From positions 1,478,001 to 1,542,000 of the forward strand of contig NZ_OU015430.1 in assembly GCF_907164845.1 (NCBI RefSeq): a stretch of 64,000 bases of DNA. The letters are read 5' to 3'. Below, piece by piece: positions 6,792 to 14,309 of this stretch; the stretch's first letter is position 1, and every line of letters begins with the position of its first letter. The translations under genes and the position numbers were made by a program. Below the pieces are notes generated by a model. That model saw only the letters and a list, made by a program, of their open reading frames with translations, did no database searches and was not told where the DNA came from. The stretch is from Lysobacter luteus. GTDB lineage: Bacteria > Pseudomonadota > Gammaproteobacteria > Xanthomonadales > Xanthomonadaceae.

Positions 6792-8183
6792 ATGGCCATG
6801 AGACTCTCGTCCATCGCGGCAGCTTGCTGCCTCGCCATGTCTTTCGCTGCCGCCCGCGCGGCGACGCCACCCGCGGACGTCGCGGCGCTGCACGACATCG
6901 CGGTTGCGCCCTCCCCGGCCCGCATCGAGGCCGACATCCGCACGCTGGTCGGCTTCGGCACCCGCCACACCCTGTCGGAAACCGCATCCGACACACGCGG
7001 CATCGGGGCCGCGCGGCGCTGGATCAAAGCCGAGTTCGAGCGCATCTCGAAAGACTGCGGTGGCTGCCTGGAGGTCGTCACCGTCAGCGACACCGTGTCC
7101 GGCGAAACACGCATCCCCGATCCGGTCGAGGTCGTCAGCGTGATCGCCATCCAGCGTGGCTCGGCCGACCCCGACCGCGTCGTCATCATGAGTGGAGACA
7201 TCGATTCGCGGGTGTCCGACGTCATGGACTCCACCTCCGACTCGCCCGGCGCCAATGACAACGCGTCCGGCATCGCCGGCACGCTCGAGGCGGCACGCGT
7301 GCTTTCCACGCATCGGTTCAACGGCACGATCGTCTACGCCGCGCTGGCCGGCGAGGAACAGGGCCTGTTCGGCGGCAGGATCCTGGCCGACCACGCCAAG
7401 GCCAAGGGCTGGCGCATCGAGGCGGTCCTCAACAACGACATGATCGGCAACATCGCCGGCATCAATGGCGTGGTCGACAACACCACCGCCCGGGTGTTCT
7501 CCGAAGGCACCCGCGTCACCGAGACGCCCGAGGAAGCCCGCGCCCGGCGGTTCACCGGCGGCGAAGTCGATTCGCCTTCGCGCAACCTCGCCCGGTACAT
7601 CGACCGCATGGCCGACCGGTACGTCCCCAACCTCGAGGTGATGATGGTCTACCGGCTCGACCGCTTCGGTCGCGGCGGCCACCATCGGCCGTTCAACGAC
7701 GTCGGCGCTCCGGCGGTGCGCGTGATGGAGACCAACGAGCACTACGACCGCCAGCACCAGGACCTGCGTACCGAGGACGGCGTGACCTACGGCGACACCC
7801 TCGACGGGGTCGACTTCGCCTATGCGGCCAAGCTGACGGCCCTGAATGCCGTCAGCCTTGCCGGGATGGCGTGGGCACCGCCGCCGCCGGCCGATGTCGG
7901 CATCGAGGGCGCGGTGACCGCCGACACGACGCTGCGCTGGACCCGACCACCGGCGACGCAGGCGCCAGGGCTGGCCGGCTACCGCATCCACTGGCGCCTC
8001 ACCACCGAGCCGCAATGGACCCACAGCCGCTACGTCGGCAACGTGGACACCTACACCCTGGAGAACGTGGTCATCGACAACTACTTCTTCGGGGTGTCGG
8101 CGGTCGGCACCAATGGCGCGGAGAGCCCTGTCGTGTTCCCGGGGGCGGCGGGCAGCTTCGGCGGATACGCCCCCACGCCGTAG
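6792..8183 (+). CDS. Secreted M28-family metallopeptidase with C-terminal Fn3-like domain
   Basis: A 463-residue protein with a signal peptide (about residues 1-23), an M28 zinc aminopeptidase-like domain (about 40-350) and a beta-sandwich, fibronectin-III-like tail (about 365-455). Metal-site motifs are DNASG (Asp156), GEE (Glu188/Glu189) and NND (Asp216), with GHHRPFND as the likely last His. The first His of the canonical GGHxDS motif is replaced: SGDIDS puts Asp at 136. I recall the same variant in other xanthomonad M28 proteins, so it is probably a subfamily trait and not damage. It may cleave N-terminal residues of peptides outside the cell. Two in-frame Met codons (6792, 6798) are possible starts. 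It converges on the fapF-like gene. Confidence 0.88.
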   Translation: MAMRLSSIAAACCLAMSFAAARAATPPADVAALHDIAVAPSPARIEADIRTLVGFGTRHTLSETASDTRGIGAARRWIKAEFERISKDCGGCLEVVTVSDTVSGETRIPDPVEVVSVIAIQRGSADPDRVVIMSGDIDSRVSDVMDSTSDSPGANDNASGIAGTLEAARVLSTHRFNGTIVYAALAGEEQGLFGGRILADHAKAKGWRIEAVLNNDMIGNIAGINGVVDNTTARVFSEGTRVTETPEEARARRFTGGEVDSPSRNLARYIDRMADRYVPNLEVMMVYRLDRFGRGGHHRPFNDVGAPAVRVMETNEHYDRQHQDLRTEDGVTYGDTLDGVDFAYAAKLTALNAVSLAGMAWAPPPPADVGIEGAVTADTTLRWTRPPATQAPGLAGYRIHWRLTTEPQWTHSRYVGNVDTYTLENVVIDNYFFGVSAVGTNGAESPVVFPGAAGSFGGYAPTP

Positions 8184-8199
8184 CGCTGCCCGAAAGTCC

Positions 8200-9639
8200 T
8201 CAGAGTGAAATCGGCACCCGCGCGGTCAAGGTCATGTCGGGCGTGTCGCGGGTGACGCCGACGCCGAGCGCGACGTTGAGGGTGTGGCGGTCGCTGAACC
8301 GGTAGGAAGCGCCGAGCAGCAACGTGCCAAGGGTGATACGCACCGCGCCGGGGGCGTCCGCACCGTTCTGTTGTGTCTTGCCGATGAAGCTGGCGTCGTA
8401 GCCGATGCTGATCGAGGCCTTCTCGTTGAGCGCCAGCCCCATTCCGAAGTTGAACCCCCAGATGTCGCCCGCCTCGACCTCGCCGATCGGCTCGGTGGCG
8501 GTCTGCGGGAACTCCGGCGGCGCGCCGGTCAGCACGGTGCGCGAGACCCCGTCGCGCTTGAAGTTGTGCAGGTAGCTCAGGCTCCCGAAGAACACCACGG
8601 GGTCCGACGGGAACAGCCAGGTCACGCCCGGCTGCAGCGATGAGAAGCCGCTGCCGGTCGGCAGCTCCAACGGCAACCCGGTGCCGGTGGCATTGGCGAC
8701 GCAGCGCGTGACGCAGTCGGTCACCACTTCGAACGGATCCCGTCCGGTGCGGCTCTTGTAGCGCAGCCAGCCGACGTAGAACGCCTTGTCGGGCCCACCG
8801 CGGTTGAGTTGCATGCGTGCGGTGGCCTCGATGTCGCCCAGGCCCTTGCCGCTGGAGGTGAAGACATTCTCGACCGCCGTGCCGGTAAAGATCTCGCGGC
8901 TGACGGTGTCGCTGCTGCTGTAGACGTACGGCACCTTGGCTTCCAGCTCAAAGCGGTTGCCGATGCCCATCCGCCCGGTGAGCGCCGCGGTGCCGGTGCT
9001 GGTCTTGACTTGGCGGACATCGATGAGGCCGATCAGGATGGCCGGGATGATGGTGTAGCCGACCAGTGCGACGCGGTTGCTGGACGAGTAGCCGAACTGC
9101 AGCGACGGCTCGAGCACGAACGTACCCGACGGGGTCAGCACGCCCGGCTGGTCGAAGATCTGGGCGACCTCGGGCGGGCGCAGGTCCTGCTCCGGCGCAC
9201 GGCCGACAGGTTGCGGGGGCGGCCGGTCGCCCTGCGCCACGGCGCGATCGACGGCGACGCCCTCGCCTGTTGCGTCGTCCTGTGTACCCGGTGCCGCCTG
9301 TGCAGCCACGGCCGCGGCCAGCATCGCCGTGGCGGACGCGGCGGGATCGCTCGCGGCGACACCCTGCCCCGCTCCATCCCCTGTGCCGCGCGCCCGGGTG
9401 CTGGCCAGCCGCTCCAGGTCGAGTGCCCGTTGCAGCTCGGACACGTTGCGTTCCTGCGCGGCCAGTTGGTCGCGCAACTGGTCCAGCCGCGCGCTCTGGG
9501 CGTTGACCTGTTGCTGCAGCGTGTCCAGCCGCGTGTCCGACCCCGCGCTCTGCGCCCGTACCTCGCCGGCAATCGCCAGCGACAGGCAGTTGGCGATCAC
9601 CACCATGGCAATGGTGGTGCACCCCTTGTGGTTGTCCAT
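8200..9639 (-). CDS. fapF: FapF-like outer-membrane amyloid exporter
   Basis: A 479-residue outer-membrane protein, last gene of the amyloid operon. After a signal peptide (about residues 1-29) comes a heptad-rich coiled coil (about 36-80, for example DTLQQQVNAQSARLDQL), an Ala/Pro-rich linker, then a beta-barrel beginning near DQPGVLTPSGTFVLEPSLQF and ending in ISL. A trimeric barrel with an N-terminal coiled coil is the hallmark of FapF of Pseudomonas, the pore that exports Fap amyloid subunits. The phrase YTIIPAILIGLIDVRQVK closely resembles FapF as I remember it. It follows the small accessory gene by 28 bp. Confidence 0.85.
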   Translation of the reverse strand: MDNHKGCTTIAMVVIANCLSLAIAGEVRAQSAGSDTRLDTLQQQVNAQSARLDQLRDQLAAQERNVSELQRALDLERLASTRARGTGDGAGQGVAASDPAASATAMLAAAVAAQAAPGTQDDATGEGVAVDRAVAQGDRPPPQPVGRAPEQDLRPPEVAQIFDQPGVLTPSGTFVLEPSLQFGYSSSNRVALVGYTIIPAILIGLIDVRQVKTSTGTAALTGRMGIGNRFELEAKVPYVYSSSDTVSREIFTGTAVENVFTSSGKGLGDIEATARMQLNRGGPDKAFYVGWLRYKSRTGRDPFEVVTDCVTRCVANATGTGLPLELPTGSGFSSLQPGVTWLFPSDPVVFFGSLSYLHNFKRDGVSRTVLTGAPPEFPQTATEPIGEVEAGDIWGFNFGMGLALNEKASISIGYDASFIGKTQQNGADAPGAVRITLGTLLLGASYRFSDRHTLNVALGVGVTRDTPDMTLTARVPISL

Positions 9640-9667
9640 CGGTTGGCCTGTCCTTGCTTCGGGGGTC

Positions 9668-10165
9668 TCAGGGCGAGCCGGGCGCCCGGTTCAGGGCGTC
9701 CTGCAGCGCCGCGTTTGCGTTGAGGTGCTGGAACATCCCCAGCGTCCCGACGCCGACGTCGAGCGTGGTCAACGTGAGGATGTCCTGCCCGTCCAGGGTG
9801 TTCTGGATCACCACGCCGTCTACCGCGCCTGATGGAGCGAACGTGTTGCCGCCCCCGATCTGGACGAGCATCCCCTGTTTCATTTCTGCAAGGTCCTGCG
9901 CCTGCTCCGGGGTCATCGCGCTGACGTCCGGGATCTGGACGCTGGCTTGTGCGACCAGCGTGCCGTTCACGTACACCAGCCGCTCGATGCCGAACGACAG
10001 CACAAGCCCGGATGGCAGCTGGAAGCCGCCCCGCATGTGGTCCAGGCGCTCCGCGCTTACCGCCACCCACTCCGGCCCAAGGGCCCCGCTCCCCTCGCCC
10101 GCTCCTGCGCCTCCGCAGGCCAAGGCCAATGCCAGCAGTGCGACTGCGCGCCTGCATGCGTCCAT
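9668..10165 (-). CDS. Secreted Fap-operon accessory protein (FapE-like position)
   Basis: A 165-residue exported protein. A signal peptide (about residues 1-23) is followed by a mature region with a conserved-looking core LSFGIERLVYVNGTLVA and a C-terminal half with VIQNTLDGQDILTLTTLDV. Lengths and gene order suggest an accessory component between fapD and fapF, the place of fapE in Pseudomonas; sequence identity to FapE cannot be judged by eye. Its start codon overlaps the fapD-like stop by one base (TGATG), so translation is coupled. It shares the VIQN element with the other secreted proteins of the operon, hinting that it may itself enter the fibre. Confidence 0.6.
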   Translation of the reverse strand: MDACRRAVALLALALACGGAGAGEGSGALGPEWVAVSAERLDHMRGGFQLPSGLVLSFGIERLVYVNGTLVAQASVQIPDVSAMTPEQAQDLAEMKQGMLVQIGGGNTFAPSGAVDGVVIQNTLDGQDILTLTTLDVGVGTLGMFQHLNANAALQDALNRAPGSP

Positions 10166-10857
10166 CAGCTGTCTCCCGGTCCGAACTTGGGAATGACGAT
10201 GTCGCCGAGACCCCGCCGGCCGATGCCGGACTGCAGTGGTGCTGGCGGCGCGGTGCGCCAGTCGACGGGCTGGTTGAATCCGGCCAGCTCGCGCCGGTTG
10301 TGGATCACGAACAACACGCCGTTGTCCCATAGCGCCTCGAAGCGCTCGCGCGACATCGCCCGGGTGCCGCGGGCCGGGTCGCCCAGCAGCACGCGGCCGT
10401 CGCGCACGCCCTTGACCACCACGAAGTGCCGGTAGCCGCGGTCGTTGAGCAACACGATCGCGGGCAGGCCTTCTTCTTCCAGTTCGTCGAGCGGCAATTC
10501 GAAGCCGTCGGCGGCAAACCCCAGCGACTCCAGATAACGCCGCATGTCCAGCAGCGAGAACCCTTCCGCGCGGATCTTGCGGCGGTCGCCATCGCGGTAC
10601 ATCTGCACGAACACGTCCTGCTCGCTCACCGCGTGGCCGTACTGGTAGGTCAGCAGGGTTGCGGTCGCCGCCGAGCCGCAACTGAAGTCGTACTGCTGCG
10701 GCACCGTCGTCGCGTAGCGTGCTTCCTTGAGGCTGGTGACCTTGAGCGTGTAGGCGCCTCCATGCGGGGTGCGCACGCCCAGCGACGACGCCCCCGCCGG
10801 CCCCGGCAGGGCCATGGCCAGGAGCACGGGAGCCGCGAGTACCGCAAGCCGCTTCAC
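10165..10857 (-). CDS. fapD: FapD-like C39-family cysteine protease
   Basis: A 230-residue periplasmic papain-fold peptidase of the C39 type. After a signal peptide (about residues 1-23), QQYDFSCGSA holds the catalytic Cys60 and oxyanion Gln54; YRHFVVVKG gives His144 and LGDPARGT gives Asp160, completing the triad. There is no ABC-transporter part, so this is a stand-alone protease as in Fap operons, where FapD is needed for subunit maturation or export. The GTG start overlaps the stop of the preceding gene (GTGA), and its own stop overlaps the next start. Confidence in the fold is high; the Fap role follows from context. Confidence 0.88.
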   Translation of the reverse strand: MKRLAVLAAPVLLAMALPGPAGASSLGVRTPHGGAYTLKVTSLKEARYATTVPQQYDFSCGSAATATLLTYQYGHAVSEQDVFVQMYRDGDRRKIRAEGFSLLDMRRYLESLGFAADGFELPLDELEEEGLPAIVLLNDRGYRHFVVVKGVRDGRVLLGDPARGTRAMSRERFEALWDNGVLFVIHNRRELAGFNQPVDWRTAPPAPLQSGIGRRGLGDIVIPKFGPGDS

Positions 10858-11261
10858 AGGCCGGGGTCCGCAAACTGCACGTTGACCACGGTCGCGTTCT
10901 GGATCAGCACGTTGGAGCCACTGTTCTGGATCGCCGTGTTGATGCCGCTCGCATTGGAGAAGGCATCCCCGGAGAGCGTGTTGTTGCCGCTGATGATGTT
11001 CTCTGCGTGGTTGTCGGTGACCTCGCCATTGGTGCGCGCGGTGTTCTCGACCAGGTCGAGCTGCACCCCGTCGCCACCGCGCAGGCCGTCCAGGCCGCCG
11101 GCGTCGAGCGCGATGCCAAGGCCCTCGACCGTGGTGGGGGCAGATGCAGCCGCTGGCGCGCCAGGGTCGCCGGGGGTAGCCAGTGCGGGCATCGCAAGGC
11201 ACGAGGCGGCGACCAGGGTCACCAGTCCCCGGCCGGGACGCAGGAAAGGATTGGGGCGCAT
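10854..11261 (-). CDS. Small secreted protein with C-terminal QNSG-LIQ motif, minor amyloid candidate
   Basis: A 135-residue protein: signal peptide (about residues 1-28, ending PALA), a short Pro/Ala linker, then an Asn/Gly/Asp-rich region (GLDGLRGGDGVQLDLVEN, SGNNTLSGDAF) ending in AIQNSGSNVLIQNATVVNVQ. The ending parallels that of the large acidic subunit upstream (AQNSGAASLIQQAVTVQANL), so both are probably substrates of the same export pore. An AGGAG box lies 7 bp before the chosen ATG; a Met ten codons upstream lacks one. It may correspond functionally to FapB (nucleator) or to another minor subunit; the assignment is inference. Confidence 0.65.
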   Translation of the reverse strand: MRPNPFLRPGRGLVTLVAASCLAMPALATPGDPGAPAAASAPTTVEGLGIALDAGGLDGLRGGDGVQLDLVENTARTNGEVTDNHAENIISGNNTLSGDAFSNASGINTAIQNSGSNVLIQNATVVNVQFADPGL

Positions 11262-11347
11262 GTGCTTACTCCTGGGCGGGCGCCGATGCACGAGGGCGGC
11301 AGCGTCGCCGCTGCCGCCTGCCGGGCTGCCCGCTGGCAGCTGTGGGT

Positions 11348-11374
11348 CCCGCGCCCCGGATCACGGGACGCGGG
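11348..11374 (-). promoter_or_regulatory. Intercistronic hairpin after the amyloid subunit gene
   Basis: An 11-bp stem (one G-U pair) with a 5-nt loop starts 12 bp beyond the stop of the acidic subunit gene. On the minus strand the 5' arm is CCCGCGTCCCG and the 3' arm CGGGGCGCGGG. No U-run follows, so it is not a typical terminator. Such hairpins often stabilise the message of a strongly expressed first gene and lower expression of genes behind it; that role here is inference. Confidence 0.55.
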
Positions 11375-11385
11375 CGTTGGGGCCG

Positions 11386-12411
11386 TTACTGACCGACGGT
11401 CAGGTTGGCCTGCACGGTGACCGCCTGCTGGATCAGCGAGGCCGCGCCACTGTTCTGCGCCACCACCATGATGCCGGCCGCCGCATTGGCCGAGCCGTTC
11501 ATGTGGTTGGACATGTCGAAGCTGCCGGCGTCGTTGGCGATCGAGCCGCCATCGCCGCCACGGCCGCCGTCGCCACCGTTGCCGTTGCCGCCGTTGCCGT
11601 CGCCGCCCCTCCCTGCGCCGCCGTCACCGCCGCGGCCGGTCGTGGCCACCGCGTTGCCGCTCGAGCCGGAGTCGCTGGCGTCGGCGTCGCCCGAATCGGC
11701 GCTTGCCGTGGCCGAGGAATCGGCATCACCCGAGTCCGAAGCCGAGTCGGAAGTCGCATCGGCGTCGGCATCAGCGTCGCCGTTGTTGTCCTCCAGGGCC
11801 GCCGCGATCGCCGCAGCGATCGAACCGGACGCGGCGTCGCTGTCGGAATCGGCATCCGCATCGGCGTCCGTGTCGCCGCTGTCGGCTGACGCGCCGCCCA
11901 ACCGGACGCTGGCCGCGATCGAATCGCCGCTGTCGGCGCCATCGCCGCCATCACCGTCGCCACCATCGCCGCCACCGCCAAAGCCCCAGCCGCCACCGCC
12001 GCCGTCACCACCGTCGGCATCGCCCGCGTTGGCCGCGACATTGCCGATGTTGCCCACGCCTACGCCGCTGACCGACCCGTTGAGCTCGGTCGATGCGATC
12101 GCGATGTTGGTGTTGAACGAGCTTTCCCAGTTTGCGGTCGCGTTGCTGTGGTTGTTGGCCGCTGCGTTGCCCAGGCCGTCGGCGTTGGCTTCGCCGTCGT
12201 TGTTGCGGTCGTCGCCGCTGTGATCGTCGGTCTGCGAGGCGTCGAGGTCCAGCGCGAGGTCGAGCGTGGTGCTCTCGTCGTTGTAGCTGTCGTCGATGTC
12301 CTGGTCGAGGTCGCCATTACCGGCTTCGTCAGCTGACTGGGCCCAGGCGGGTGAGGTGAAACCAAGCGCCAGGAAGACTGCTGACGCCACCAGTGTTTTA
12401 CGAATGCGCAT
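11386..12411 (-). CDS. Acidic Gly/Asp/Ala-rich secreted protein, candidate major amyloid subunit
   Basis: A 341-residue secreted protein, first gene of the Fap-like operon. A signal peptide (about residues 1-25, ending PAWA) is followed by an Asp-rich region, an Asn/Ser-rich segment (NWESSFNTNIAIASTELNGS), then about 180 residues built of GGDGG, DADAD and SGDAD tracts, and a C-terminal AQNSGAASLIQQAVTVQANL. An AAGGAG box precedes the ATG. FapC-type subunits lie in this operon position, but their repeats are Gln/Asn-rich and less acidic, so this would be a divergent subunit. GGDGGDGDGG-type tracts could also bind calcium. I recognise no exact family; the role is inferred from context. Confidence 0.7.
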   Translation of the reverse strand: MRIRKTLVASAVFLALGFTSPAWAQSADEAGNGDLDQDIDDSYNDESTTLDLALDLDASQTDDHSGDDRNNDGEANADGLGNAAANNHSNATANWESSFNTNIAIASTELNGSVSGVGVGNIGNVAANAGDADGGDGGGGGWGFGGGGDGGDGDGGDGADSGDSIAASVRLGGASADSGDTDADADADSDSDAASGSIAAAIAAALEDNNGDADADADATSDSASDSGDADSSATASADSGDADASDSGSSGNAVATTGRGGDGGAGRGGDGNGGNGNGGDGGRGGDGGSIANDAGSFDMSNHMNGSANAAAGIMVVAQNSGAASLIQQAVTVQANLTVGQ

Positions 12412-12836
12412 GTCGTTCTCCTTCGAAAGGCGCCGGCCGGATGCAGGGGGGTGCCTCCGCAGCGGCGCACAGTTGGATACGCATGAGCGATGCCAGCGCC
12501 GGCAGAACAGCGGCCAGGCGTTGGTAGTGCTGGCGATCAGGTGCTTCCGCCGGGGTCAGGGGGATGTGGACGCGTCGCGCACGCGTCGTGGCGTGCCGGA
12601 ACGATTCAATCCTGCAACCTGACGTGTCTCGTCACCCGTTACGGATGCTGGTTGGCAGGCCGCAGCCGTGAGGCCTGCAGGACTGGCGGGGGCCGTTCAT
12701 GCCGACGTTTCCAAATCGACACGCTAATTGGCGTTCCGGTTTAAGGCGTGTTTCGGGTGTCTTAAAAATCAATGACTTGAAGACTATTTATCAACGATTG
12801 TCTAGGTATCAGCCCAGCTACCGCTTGGCGATGCCG
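12412..12836. other. Intergenic region upstream of the amyloid operon
   Basis: About 425 bp between the amyloid operon and rarA contain no credible gene. It must hold the operon promoter (minus strand). An AT-rich island at about 12760-12810 may include promoter or regulator sites, but no clear sigma-70 pair is seen. A sigma-54-like element is given separately. A long leader of more than 300 nt is possible if transcription starts in the AT-rich island. Confidence 0.5.
12481..12495 (-). promoter_or_regulatory. Candidate sigma-54 promoter of the amyloid operon
   Basis: On the minus strand TGGCATCGCTCATGC matches the -24/-12 pattern TGGCA-N8-TGC with GG and GC 12 bp apart; the base before the -12 TGC is A, not T. 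It lies about 70 bp before the subunit start codon. One short match of this kind can arise by chance. Confidence 0.25.
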
Positions 12837-14207
12837 CTACGCCCCGCCGCGCGCCTTCTCGCGGGCTTCACGCAGGCGAGCGAGTTTTTCACCCAGCTTG
12901 ATCTCCAGCCCGCGGTTGACCGGCCGGTAGTAGGTCCGCTCGCCCATCGCGTCGGGAAAACCGGTCTGGTCCAGCGCGATGCCGCCTTCGGCCTCGTGGT
13001 CGTACTGGTAACCCTTGGCGTAGCCGAGCTGTTTCATCAGCTTGGTAGGCGCATTGCGCAGGTGCAGCGGCACCTCCTGGGTGCCGTGCTCGACCACGTC
13101 GCGCCGCGCTGCCTTGTAGGCGACGTAGGCGGCGTTGGACTTGGCCGTGGTGGCCAGGTAGATCGCCAGTTGCGCGAGGGCGAGTTCGCCCTCGGGGCTG
13201 CCGAGTCGTTCGTAGGTGTCCCACGCTTCGATCGCCATCGTCTGTGCGCGCGGGTCGGCCAGGCCGATGTCCTCGGTGGCCATCCGGGTCAGCCGCCGGG
13301 CGAGGTAGACCGGATCGCAGCCACCGTCGAGCATGCGCGCGAGCCAGTACAACGCCGCGTCGGGGTTGGAACTGCGCACCGACTTGTGCAGTGCCGATAT
13401 CTGGTCGTAGAACTGCTCGCCGCCCTTGTCGAAGCGACGCGTGCGGTCGGCCAGCACCTGCGTGAGGGTGGCTTCGGTGACGGTGCCCGACTCGCCCAGC
13501 GCCAGCTCGGCGGCGATCTCCAGCAACGTCAGTCCACGCCGGACGTCGCCGTCGGCGGCACCGGCGATCTGCAACAGCGCCTCTCCGGACACGTCGAGCC
13601 CCTGCCCGCCGAGGCCCCGCTCCTCATCGGCCAGTGCCCGCCGCAACGCCTCGGCGATGTCGTCCGCCGACACCGCCTCCATCACGTGCACCCGGCAACG
13701 CGAGAGCAGCGCGGAGTTGAGCTCGAACGACGGGTTCTCGGTGGTGGCGCCGACGAACAGGATCGTCCCGCGTTCGATGTGCGGGAGGAACGCATCCTGC
13801 TGGGCCTTGTTGAACCGGTGCACCTCGTCGACGAACAGCACCGTCCGGCGGCCATTGGCGAAGCGCTCGGCGGCTTCGGCCAGCACCACGCGCACGTCCG
13901 GCAACCCCGACAGAACCGCGGAGATGGCGCGGAATTCCGCGTCGGCGTACTTGGCCAGCAACAGCGCCAGGGTGGTCTTGCCGCAGCCCGGCGGCCCCCA
14001 CAGGATCATCGAGTGCACCCGGCCGGCTTCCACCGCCCGCCGCAGGGCGGAGCCGGGGGCGAGCAAACGCCGCTGGCCAACCATCTCGTCGAGCGTCTGC
14101 GGGCGCATGCGCTCGGCCAGCGGACGCAGTGCGTCGCTGGCGGGGTCGCTGCCGAGCAGGTCGGAACCGGGGGTGGGGGTGTTGCGACGCGCCACGGGGT
14201 CGGTCAT
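12837..14207 (-). CDS. rarA: Replication-associated recombination protein A (AAA+ ATPase)
   Basis: A 456-residue clamp-loader-like AAA+ protein (RarA/MgsA) that acts at stalled replication forks. Walker A is GPPGCGKTT (about residues 75-83), Walker B is FVDEVHRF, sensor-1 lies in GATTENPS, and the C-terminal half has the family tetramerisation domain (for example LARMLDGGCDPVYLARRL). I start at the ATG of 14207 (MTDPVARR); a GTG six codons upstream is possible. Neither has a strong Shine-Dalgarno sequence. It stands alone on the minus strand between the amyloid region and an unknown exported protein. Confidence 0.95.
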   Translation of the reverse strand: MTDPVARRNTPTPGSDLLGSDPASDALRPLAERMRPQTLDEMVGQRRLLAPGSALRRAVEAGRVHSMILWGPPGCGKTTLALLLAKYADAEFRAISAVLSGLPDVRVVLAEAAERFANGRRTVLFVDEVHRFNKAQQDAFLPHIERGTILFVGATTENPSFELNSALLSRCRVHVMEAVSADDIAEALRRALADEERGLGGQGLDVSGEALLQIAGAADGDVRRGLTLLEIAAELALGESGTVTEATLTQVLADRTRRFDKGGEQFYDQISALHKSVRSSNPDAALYWLARMLDGGCDPVYLARRLTRMATEDIGLADPRAQTMAIEAWDTYERLGSPEGELALAQLAIYLATTAKSNAAYVAYKAARRDVVEHGTQEVPLHLRNAPTKLMKQLGYAKGYQYDHEAEGGIALDQTGFPDAMGERTYYRPVNRGLEIKLGEKLARLREAREKARGGA

Positions 14208-14309
14208 CCGGAGGAGAACCGACACGATAGCGAAGGCGCGCCCGAAGGCGAAGGCATCGGGATGCGCGGAATGATCAGCCCACGTGGCTGCCAGATCCCG
14301 GTTGCGGGA

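Noticed and set aside
6629-8024. Upstream extension of the DUF4124-like frame across the M28 peptidase gene
   Set aside because: The extension is antisense to a convincing peptidase; a signal peptide at 6629 marks the true start.
11500-12100. DNA-level simple repeats in the acidic subunit gene read as a satellite
   Set aside because: The pattern follows codons for Gly, Asp and Ala with varied third bases, so it reflects selection on protein and not a DNA satellite.
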